Source of the DNA: Pseudomonadota bacterium
GTDB taxonomy: Bacteria > Pseudomonadota > Alphaproteobacteria > Paracaedibacterales > CAIULA01
Assembly: GCA_021804455.1 (NCBI GenBank)
Contig: JAJZHT010000077.1
Coordinates: 1-6,291, forward strand
DNA: 6,291 nucleotides
Direction: 5' to 3'
The notes under the pieces were generated by a model. That model was not told the DNA's origin and ran no database searches. It saw nothing but the letters and a program-made list of their open reading frames with translations. Below, piece by piece: positions 1 to 5,069 of the stretch. The position numbers and the translations under genes are program-made. Numbering within the stretch: position 1 is the stretch's first letter; each line of letters opens with the position of its first letter.

Positions 1-720
1 AAATTTTTCTTTTTATTCAAATTAACAGAATTAATTCACGATCCAAAAGAACATCATTTGTTGGTAGAATTGGCCCACCATGTTGGAGGGCCTTATGCCA
101 CGGTCGAAAGCAGTCGTGAAATTGCCAAAAAACATTATCTATTAACAGAATTATCTTATCCTAGCCTGATGACGGGAAACCATAAACGTCTTTTAGAAAA
201 AGTTTCTGGTTCTCGATCCCTGTTTTCAAGTTTGGTTCACGCTATTATTCGCCAAGAGAGTCGCTTTAATCCCAAGGCAGAAAGTTGTGCGCAGGCGATG
301 GGATTAATGCAGATCCGACCTTCAACAGCAGCCGAACATGAAAGAAATCTGAAAAGTTATGGAGTGACTGTTCCTTTAACGGCCTCTTTATTTCATCCTG
401 AAAAAAATTTGGCTTTAGGTTCGGCTCATTTGGATCATCTTGTTCAGGAATTTCAGGGAAATCTTATTCTTGTGATTGCTGCCTATAATGCGGGTACCGG
501 AAATGTGCGAAAATGGTTACAAGCGTTGGGAGATCCCAGAGAAACAAAGATGTCATGGTTAGATTGGATTGAGTTAATACCCTATTACGAAACACGAAAT
601 TATGTGCAGCGAGTCTTAGAGAATCTTATGGTCTATCAATTTCGTCTTTCTCCGGCAAACAAACCCTGCTATGACTTAGCACAACTTTTATCGCTTCGTC
701 TTGAAGCCCTTTCTCAATAA
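1..720 (+). CDS. slt: Soluble lytic murein transglycosylase, C-terminal part (5'-partial)
   Basis: The frame is open from base 1 with no stop, so the gene begins outside the window; the TTG at 58 is unlikely to be the true start. The visible 239 residues hold the C-terminal SLT (GH23, lysozyme-like) catalytic domain. Numbering from the first codon here, the catalytic glutamate is E86 in the motif IIRQESRFNP, followed by GLMQI at 101-105 and AAYNAGTGNV at about 160-169; these are the three signature blocks of Slt-type enzymes. The tail (ELIPYYETRNYVQRVL) is also typical. The family cleaves the MurNAc-GlcNAc bond of peptidoglycan in the periplasm, leaving a 1,6-anhydro end. The missing N-terminal part would be the helical superhelix (U/L domains) and a signal peptide. 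The J-domain gene follows 16 bases after the stop, so the two may be cotranscribed. The family assignment is secure; the exact subfamily is not. Confidence 0.93.
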   Translation, partial: KFFFLFKLTELIHDPKEHHLLVELAHHVGGPYATVESSREIAKKHYLLTELSYPSLMTGNHKRLLEKVSGSRSLFSSLVHAIIRQESRFNPKAESCAQAMGLMQIRPSTAAEHERNLKSYGVTVPLTASLFHPEKNLALGSAHLDHLVQEFQGNLILVIAAYNAGTGNVRKWLQALGDPRETKMSWLDWIELIPYYETRNYVQRVLENLMVYQFRLSPANKPCYDLAQLLSLRLEALSQ

Positions 721-736
721 AAGGCCCCTTTGAATC

Positions 737-1351
737 GTGAAATCCTTTCTTTTTGGTCGAAAAAAAGAACGTCTTTCGGAAAAAACTGTTTTTTCTGAGC
801 GTATCTGTGACATTGGTAATTGTACAAAACCCGGTCATTATCAGGCGCCTAAAAAAGACGGAGCCTCTTGCCATCAAAAGCCAGAAACTTGGCATTGGTT
901 TTGTTTAGAGCATCTGCGTACGTATAATACGAATTGGAACTACTTTTCTCACATGAATGAGGAACAAATCTATCAAAGTTGGCGAAACGGGGTTACCTGG
1001 GAACGGCCCAGTTGGCCTTTAGGAGGTTGGCACAGCCATCGTTGGCGCCAACAACGGCGTTCTATGGATCAAAAAACATCGGATCCTTTTGGACTTTTCG
1101 ATGAAACAGGGAACCAGCCTCTCTGTTCTTTGTCTTTAACGCCTCTTGAACAAAAGGCAATGTACCTGTTTAAACTGTCGTCTTCGTTTACTTTTGAACA
1201 GCTCCAAGATTCCTACCGTGTTTTGGTTAAAAAACATCATCCTGATTTACACCAGGGGTGTAGAAAGGCTGAAGAAACTCTTAAAACCATTAATGAAGCC
1301 TACGCCTTATTAAAGAATTATCTAAGGAGTAGAATCGCTGAATGCAGATAA
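737..1351 (+). CDS. J-domain (DnaJ-like) protein with an N-terminal Cys-containing domain
   Basis: A 204-residue protein with a C-terminal J domain at about 141-196. It has the diagnostic HPD tripeptide (168-170) preceded by a basic helix (YRVLVKKHHPD) and followed by the usual helix III (TLKTINEAYALLK). J domains stimulate ATP hydrolysis by DnaK/Hsp70. The G/F-rich and zinc-finger regions of true DnaJ are absent, so this is a specialised co-chaperone. The N-terminal half has Cys24, Cys29, Cys45 and Cys56 and an aromatic block (WFCLEHLRTYN followed by NWNYF). This architecture recalls a small J protein of alphaproteobacteria, often found next to bolA and cobS; neither is seen downstream here. 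The four cysteines might bind metal, which is inference. The start is GTG at 737: an in-frame TGA lies at 731-733 and no earlier start codon is available. A weak AAAGG lies about 12 bases upstream. It sits 16 bases after slt. Confidence 0.88.
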   Translation: MKSFLFGRKKERLSEKTVFSERICDIGNCTKPGHYQAPKKDGASCHQKPETWHWFCLEHLRTYNTNWNYFSHMNEEQIYQSWRNGVTWERPSWPLGGWHSHRWRQQRRSMDQKTSDPFGLFDETGNQPLCSLSLTPLEQKAMYLFKLSSSFTFEQLQDSYRVLVKKHHPDLHQGCRKAEETLKTINEAYALLKNYLRSRIAECR

Positions 1352-1485
1352 GGCTAAAAAAGCAGTGCGATTGTCCAGCTTCTAAAGCTTCGTAAAGGGG
1401 ATTTATCGATACATTTTAACCGAATTTTAATTCAAGGCCTTTAAACTAGAGGAAGGAGTTTCTATTGTATTAGGGGTTTCGAATT
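1352..1485. other. Intergenic spacer without recognisable gene
   Basis: These 134 bases between the J-domain gene and the LRR gene hold no supported reading frame. Visible elements are a short AGCTT/AAGCT inverted repeat (1377-1389), a GAATT/AATTC inverted repeat (1422-1433) and a purine-rich Shine-Dalgarno-like run at 1450-1458. Neither repeat is followed by a T tract, so I do not call a terminator. No convincing -35/-10 pair was found for the downstream gene. Confidence 0.5.
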
Positions 1486-1488
1486 GTG
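1450..1488 (+). promoter_or_regulatory. Double ribosome-binding site region ahead of the LRR gene, with a two-codon mini-ORF
   Basis: A strong Shine-Dalgarno-like run, AGGAAGGAG (1450-1458), is followed six bases later by TTG TAT TAG (1465-1473), a possible two-codon reading frame that stops at once. The stop overlaps a second, weaker site, AGGGG (1472-1476), placed nine bases before the GTG at 1486. The second site decides the chosen start of the LRR gene. The first may be a leader mini-ORF, a relic of an earlier longer start, or chance; the sequence alone does not decide. Confidence 0.4.
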
Positions 1489-2190
1489 GCTGTTTCATGG
1501 TTAAGAAGGTGGTTTTTTTTGGTTTTATTACCTTCTTGTATATGGGCCGGGGAGCAAGAACTTCAAAACCAACCCTTACCTGAACAGTCAAAACAACCCT
1601 TAACCTTCGCCCTGTGGACACAAGGGAATCTTGAACTTCGCGATAAGGGATCTCGACGAATTTTATCCTTACAAGAAAGAACTCTTCGTCAGGCCAGTGT
1701 TTTGCATTTTACTCAAAACGAGCCTCTAGAAAACATTCCTGCTCTTTTAAAAACAGCTATTGAGGATTATCAACCTTTTGTTCAATGGTTAAACTGGAAT
1801 ATCCAAAAAAATTTACAGATTCCATGGCCGCCATCTTATCCAAATCTTTCAAGTTTTTTTATAGAGTTACGAGAATTAGATTTAAGTAACTTAGGCCTTA
1901 CTGAGCTGCCAATTAACTCTTTCAAGGGAACTCCAAATTTGGAAAAACTCAACCTTTCTGATAATCGGTTGGTTGAAATTTCCTCCTATTTAGGGCATGT
2001 TTTGCCCTTTTTAGGAGAGTTGGATATTCGTGGAAATCCCATACAACATTTTCCGAAATTGGGAATTTTTTCCTTAAGAAAATTCCATCTAACCCCTGAA
2101 CAAAGGCATTTGTTATGGAACGAGTTAGAGATCGGGCAGGAAGTTCTTATAACGGGACTCTTGGAAGATCTTTTTGCTCAAAAAAACTAA
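1486..2190 (+). CDS. Exported short leucine-rich-repeat protein
   Basis: A 234-residue protein. Residues 1-21 form a clear Sec signal peptide: twin Arg at 7-8, hydrophobic FFLVLLP, likely cleavage after CIWA. Leucine-rich repeats occupy about 128-193 in three units: LRELDLSNLGLTELP (128-142), LEKLNLSDNRLVEI (152-165) and LGELDIRGNPIQHFP (176-190). Each has the LxxLxLxxNxL pattern or a close variant. The regions before (22-127) and after (194-234) match nothing I recognise. LRRs form curved protein-binding surfaces; in host-associated bacteria exported LRR proteins are often surface or effector proteins, but three repeats and a signal peptide do not prove this. GTG at 1486 is used because in-frame stops lie at 1447 and 1471 and AGGGG is well spaced. 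Cys18 in LLPSC is a poor lipobox (Pro at -2), so lipoprotein status is unlikely. A T8 tract at 1513-1520 lies inside the signal-peptide coding region. Confidence 0.82.
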   Translation: MAVSWLRRWFFLVLLPSCIWAGEQELQNQPLPEQSKQPLTFALWTQGNLELRDKGSRRILSLQERTLRQASVLHFTQNEPLENIPALLKTAIEDYQPFVQWLNWNIQKNLQIPWPPSYPNLSSFFIELRELDLSNLGLTELPINSFKGTPNLEKLNLSDNRLVEISSYLGHVLPFLGELDIRGNPIQHFPKLGIFSLRKFHLTPEQRHLLWNELEIGQEVLITGLLEDLFAQKN

Positions 2191-2193
2191 AAA

Positions 2194-2220
2194 TATATTT
2201 TTAATTTTTTTAAAAATATA
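2194..2220. repeat. AT-only perfect inverted repeat (11-bp arms, 5-base loop)
   Basis: TATATTTTTAA (2194-2204) and TTAAAAATATA (2210-2220) are perfect reverse complements around TTTTT. It starts four bases after the LRR stop codon. With no G or C in the stem it would be a weak RNA hairpin, and no T run follows, so it is not a standard intrinsic terminator. It could be a curved or easily melted element upstream of the next gene's promoter, or a protein-binding site. The repeat is certain; its role is not. Confidence 0.6.
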
Positions 2221-2242
2221 ATAAACTTTCATTAAAGATGCT

Positions 2243-2248
2243 TATAAT
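2243..2248 (+). promoter_or_regulatory. Possible -10 box for the 2263 gene
   Basis: A perfect TATAAT lies 15 bases before the ATG at 2263, within an AT-rich stretch. No good -35 hexamer is present at 15-18 bases upstream. If used, the 5' leader would be very short (roughly 5-10 bases), which agrees with the lack of a Shine-Dalgarno motif before this ATG. In DNA this AT-rich a TATAAT can arise by chance. Confidence 0.35.
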
Positions 2249-2262
2249 TCTGAAATAGTGTC

Positions 2263-2757
2263 ATGAAAAAGGCCCTTGTTTTTTGGATATCTGTATTGTT
2301 CATGGCACAACCATTGAAGGCCAGTGAAGCCGTCGTAGGGTTTTCTTTATGGCGCTCTCCGCTTACGTTAACTTCCATGACGTTTGAAAAATCGTACAGT
2401 TTCTTTTTGCAAGCGAAAGCTATGTGTGGGCATTTTTGGGATAAGCTTAAAAGCTTTGACATTACTCCGTATGCAATGAGTTTTGCAGATTCGCAAACTT
2501 ATCCCCAAAAGGTTTTTGTTTCTTCTTTATCCTCTCCTTTGAAGGATTCCGTTTTGGATAAAGCCCCCTCAACACGTTTGCTGGAATTTGGTTTAAGTGT
2601 TCCTCTAGATTCCAAGATAGAATGGGGAGCAGGAATTGCTGTGGAGAAGTATAAGACTGGGTTTATGAATGATACTTCCCCAAAGCGTCCTTCGGTAGGA
2701 TTACGTTTAAAACCAGATTTGTATACCTTACAAATTGGACTAAAATACAAAATATAA
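2263..2757 (+). CDS. Exported protein of unknown function, possible small outer-membrane/beta-strand protein
   Basis: A 164-residue protein that I do not recognise. Residues 1-20 are a standard signal peptide (MKK, hydrophobic LVFWISVLFM, cleavage after PLKA). The mature part is about 144 residues. Its C-terminal third has alternating polar/nonpolar segments split by short loops (LLEFGLSVPL at 107-116, WGAGIAVEKYK at 121-131, SVGLRLK at 144-150, YTLQIGLKYKI at 154-164), which suits transmembrane or barrel beta strands. The last residue is Ile rather than the aromatic usual in outer-membrane barrels, and the protein is short for a full barrel, so it may be a reduced or partial barrel or simply a periplasmic beta protein. 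It ends 39 bases from the convergent minus-strand array. The start is the first ATG after an AT-rich spacer; no Shine-Dalgarno motif is evident. Confidence 0.7.
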   Translation: MKKALVFWISVLFMAQPLKASEAVVGFSLWRSPLTLTSMTFEKSYSFFLQAKAMCGHFWDKLKSFDITPYAMSFADSQTYPQKVFVSSLSSPLKDSVLDKAPSTRLLEFGLSVPLDSKIEWGAGIAVEKYKTGFMNDTSPKRPSVGLRLKPDLYTLQIGLKYKI

Positions 2758-2796
2758 ACCGGGTTGTCATTTAAAGATTAAACGCTTTTGATGTCT

Positions 2797-3486
2797 TTAG
2801 CTCTTTTGTGGTTGGTGAAGGGTTGTAATCGTTATCGTGCCATCATCTTGTACACTGGTGACTGTATGAATAAAATTTTTTGTTTCTAATTGCTCTTTAA
2901 TCCAAATGAGGTCCCGTAAAAGTTTTCTTAAGTTATGGGCGGAACCCAGTATAGTGGACACTTGCCAAGGGCTGTCAACAGAAAGACTGGGAAATATTAA
3001 GGAATCAATATCCGAGGTGATCTTAATGGTTTGTAACAAGGTTTGGGGATCGAAAGGAGAAATCTTTTCAAAGGGCGCATAATGCACTTCATTAAACCAG
3101 GGGGAATAAGTTCTATCTATTTTATGAGAAGGGTCCATTTTGACAAAGAAGTCGGCAATAGCTCCCTCTTGCTTGTTAGAATAGGCTGATTCTATACAGT
3201 TATGCTGATCGGCCAGTCCGCTGAAAGTATAAAGTCCTTTCTTAAAAAGAAGACGGTTTACGTAAGAATCTGCAACAAATTGCTTAGTTTTTGGCTCTGA
3301 AAATCCAAGTTTGCGCCAGGAATTTATTTTTTCTTCTTCATCTGAAAAATTAATTTGGCCTTGATGATAAATACACAGTGCCTTCTTTGCAGCACTGTTT
3401 CCATAAATGAATTCGGAGGAGTACGTTTGGTTGATAGAAATGGCTAAAATTGATACAAGGAAAACGAGAAAATAAATTTTTGGCAT
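2797..3486 (-). CDS. Exported protein of unknown family, tandem paralogue 3 (last in array)
   Basis: A 229-residue protein that I do not recognise. An N-terminal signal sequence (about 1-23, hydrophobic IYFLVFLVSILAI, probable cleavage near TYSS) precedes a mature part with only two cysteines, Cys38 and Cys97. Blocks shared with the two upstream genes are KLGFSE (59-64); IDRTYSPWFNEVHY (123-136); and the C-terminal HTVTSVQDDGTITI (207-220), which looks like a beta hairpin ending the domain. A predicted amphipathic helix (LRKLLRDLIWIKEQLE, 186-201) precedes that tail. The ATG at 3486 has a good AGGAG seven bases upstream. It is the last gene of the minus-strand array, 78 bases after its neighbour, and converges on the 2263-2757 gene. 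Export is well supported; function is unknown. Confidence 0.78.
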   Translation of the reverse strand: MPKIYFLVFLVSILAISINQTYSSEFIYGNSAAKKALCIYHQGQINFSDEEEKINSWRKLGFSEPKTKQFVADSYVNRLLFKKGLYTFSGLADQHNCIESAYSNKQEGAIADFFVKMDPSHKIDRTYSPWFNEVHYAPFEKISPFDPQTLLQTIKITSDIDSLIFPSLSVDSPWQVSTILGSAHNLRKLLRDLIWIKEQLETKNFIHTVTSVQDDGTITITTLHQPQKS

Positions 3487-3564
3487 GGGTAAACTCCTTT
3501 ATATTAATAGAATCCATATTTCCTTTAATCGCTTTTTCCCTGTTACCGAGGAAAGAGAGTTCTC

Positions 3565-4263
3565 TCATCGCGAAATATCATATATCTTGACCCTATCGTC
3601 AGGGGTTATGACGGTTAAAGTATGTTTGAATTGATTTTGTTTAAATTTATCCAAAAACCAGAAGAAGTCCTGCAATCCAAAGGGAAGGGCTGCAATTGGA
3701 ACAAACACATTCAAAATGCTGTAGGGCCTTTGGATGGTTAATTTTTGCTCCAGAATATTTGAGCTATAGGACAAGAGGCGAAAATGTTCTGAAAGGTTAC
3801 TAAGATTTAAAGGTTCTATCAAACGGTTCTTTAAAATATGTGTTTCATTAAAAATAGGGCAAAAAGTTTGATCAATCTCCCCTTGGGGGGTCAATTTTAG
3901 CAATACATCTTCGAATACTAGGTGTTCTGTTGTAAACTGGATTTGGTAAGTACATCCTTTTTGCTGAACAACATTATTAACGCTGACAAGATCCAACTTT
4001 TCTTTAAACAAGCAATCCGTCAATTGCTTGAAATAAATTTTTTGCGCTTCGGAATCGCTGAAACCCCCTTTTGTTAAGGCGACTGTAATAGAGTCTTTTT
4101 CCTGACAATTCAGGGCCAAGATTTCTTTGGGGGGCATGGAAAAAGTAGGGTGGGTTAGGAAAGGATGATCTTTAATACTGTCTCCTCCCCAACAAATTTT
4201 ATGCGTTATTATAAGAATCAAAAAGATCCTGAAGTGTAAATTTGTATTGAACCTAATGTTCAT
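3565..4263 (-). CDS. Exported protein of unknown family, tandem paralogue 2
   Basis: A 232-residue protein of unrecognised family. The N terminus (basic residues, then IFLILII at about 13-19) is a signal sequence with an ambiguous cleavage site around CWGG (24-27). Shared blocks are KGGFSDSEAQKIY (65-77), IDQTFCPIFNETH (130-142) and the tail HTLTVITPDDRVKIYD (214-229). The resemblance to the 2797-3486 protein is clearest in the central block: FNE-x-H is identical and the Asp sits at the same distance from the Phe. The mature part has four cysteines (53, 84, 104, 135); Cys104 lies 27 residues before Asp131, exactly as Cys97 lies before Asp124 in the neighbour. That suggests one conserved and one extra disulfide (inference). 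ATG at 4263 has AGGAG eight bases upstream and lies 23 bases from the preceding gene's stop, so cotranscription is likely. Confidence 0.78.
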   Translation of the reverse strand: MNIRFNTNLHFRIFLILIITHKICWGGDSIKDHPFLTHPTFSMPPKEILALNCQEKDSITVALTKGGFSDSEAQKIYFKQLTDCLFKEKLDLVSVNNVVQQKGCTYQIQFTTEHLVFEDVLLKLTPQGEIDQTFCPIFNETHILKNRLIEPLNLSNLSEHFRLLSYSSNILEQKLTIQRPYSILNVFVPIAALPFGLQDFFWFLDKFKQNQFKHTLTVITPDDRVKIYDISR

Positions 4264-4286
4264 TTTATTGTCTCCTAAAAAAAATT

Positions 4287-4997
4287 TTAGCGAGTCACAA
4301 CTTCGTAAATGGTTAAACTCCCATCAGGCTCTATCAAAGTGTAGGTTTGAAAGGCCTTCATAACTTTAAAAAAATTATGATTCTTGACAAGATTAACCGC
4401 TTGAACCATTCCTAGATTCCACAAGAGGCCTGGAAATGGGGGGGTTAAGTACGTTTCTCCACAAGGTCTTTCTGATTCAAAGGTTAATTTCCCCCTTTTA
4501 TTCGATGAATAAAAAGAGTGTTGATGAAATTGATGAAAAAGATTGCAAGGGCGGATGTTTTCTTTGGTTTCCCAATGGATCTCTGTATATCCGCCTAAAA
4601 GTTGCCCCAAAGCGACCTGCATAATAAAGCTGACATCATATTGAAGAATGGGCATAAAAATATCGTCGATACGTCCCCGTTTTTTGGGGTCAAATTCTGT
4701 TGATACAAAGGATCCCAGCGAACGGAAAGCCTTTTCCCCGTTCCACATTTCAAAGTGTTCTTCGAAAATTTTGATAACAATAGGGTGCGCGTAAACTTCT
4801 CTGGCCCTTTGTTCTGTGAATCCCTTTTGGATTAGGGGTTGAATTCCTCGATTCATTTCCTCTAAATCTAATTTTATTGAAAGGCGTGGTTTTAATTCAT
4901 AGTCGGTCCTGAATTCTTGATGGGGATCAGAGATGTGTGTCGCTGACGTAGGGGAGATACTGAGGATGAAAAGAAAGAACCCAAAATAATACAGCAT
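4287..4997 (-). CDS. Exported protein of unknown family, tandem paralogue 1 (first in array)
   Basis: A 236-residue protein of unrecognised family. Residues 1-19 are a signal peptide (hydrophobic YYFGFFLFILSI, cleavage after PTSA). It is the most diverged of the three. It keeps IQKGFTEQRAREVY (56-69), aligning with the GFS block of the neighbours, an IDDIFMP segment (110-116) in place of the central block, and the tail FQTYTLIEPDGSLTIYE (216-232). The FNE-x-H core is absent (ILQYD here), and there is a His-rich stretch (FHQFHQHSF, 154-162) not seen in the others. The mature part has two cysteines (151, 179), in positions unlike those of the others. The ATG at 4997 has no strong Shine-Dalgarno motif. 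It is the promoter-proximal gene of the array and diverges from sua5. Membership in the same family is inferred by eye from motif order. Confidence 0.75.
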   Translation of the reverse strand: MLYYFGFFLFILSISPTSATHISDPHQEFRTDYELKPRLSIKLDLEEMNRGIQPLIQKGFTEQRAREVYAHPIVIKIFEEHFEMWNGEKAFRSLGSFVSTEFDPKKRGRIDDIFMPILQYDVSFIMQVALGQLLGGYTEIHWETKENIRPCNLFHQFHQHSFYSSNKRGKLTFESERPCGETYLTPPFPGLLWNLGMVQAVNLVKNHNFFKVMKAFQTYTLIEPDGSLTIYEVVTR

Positions 4998-5069
4998 AAA
5001 TCTATCAAATAAAGAAAGGTGGTTTCTGTATTTTAAACGATAAAATGTTAATAAAGCGTAAAGAATATT
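4998..5069. promoter_or_regulatory. Divergent intergenic region with a small palindrome
   Basis: These 72 bases must supply the promoters of both the exported-protein array (leftward) and sua5 (rightward). At its centre ATTTTA (5030-5035) and TAAAAT (5041-5046) form an inverted repeat around AACGA, giving a TAAAAT -10-like hexamer on each strand in back-to-back position. No good -35 boxes are visible on either side. The palindrome could be an operator or two overlapping promoters, or chance in AT-rich DNA. Confidence 0.35.

Noticed and set aside
747..769. TTCTTTTT/AAAAAGAA inverted repeat near the start of the J-domain gene
   Set aside because: It lies in coding sequence (Phe-Leu-Phe...Lys-Lys-Glu codons), is almost all A/T, and is readily explained by codon composition.
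626..895. Minus-strand open frame of 89 codons across the slt/J-domain junction
   Set aside because: It is antisense to two well-supported genes, has low-complexity Phe/Lys content from A/T runs, and shows no domain or ribosome-binding site.
1531..1542. Possible lipobox (LLPSC) in the LRR protein signal peptide
   Set aside because: Pro at -2 and Ser at -1 fit poorly, and a better signal peptidase I site (CIWA before GEQ) follows directly.
1427..1621. Minus-strand open frame of 64 codons over the start of the LRR gene
   Set aside because: It is antisense to the LRR signal-peptide region and has no recognisable features.
2232..2750. Minus-strand open frames at 2232-2462 and 2499-2750
   Set aside because: Both are shadows of the plus-strand 2263-2757 gene, which has a proper signal peptide and start; the shadows lack domains.
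2773..2798. AAAGA...TCTTT possible bidirectional terminator between the convergent genes
   Set aside because: The stem is only five or six A/T-rich pairs around a 16-base loop, and no T tract follows on either strand, so it does not meet the pattern of an intrinsic terminator.
3350..3568. Minus-strand open frame overlapping the start of the last paralogue in another frame
   Set aside because: The 2797-3486 frame has the signal peptide, the Shine-Dalgarno motif and the paralogue motifs; this frame has none.
4436..4624. Plus-strand open frame of 62 codons inside the minus-strand array
   Set aside because: It is antisense to the 4287-4997 gene and has no domain. The paralogy of the minus-strand proteins shows which strand is coding.
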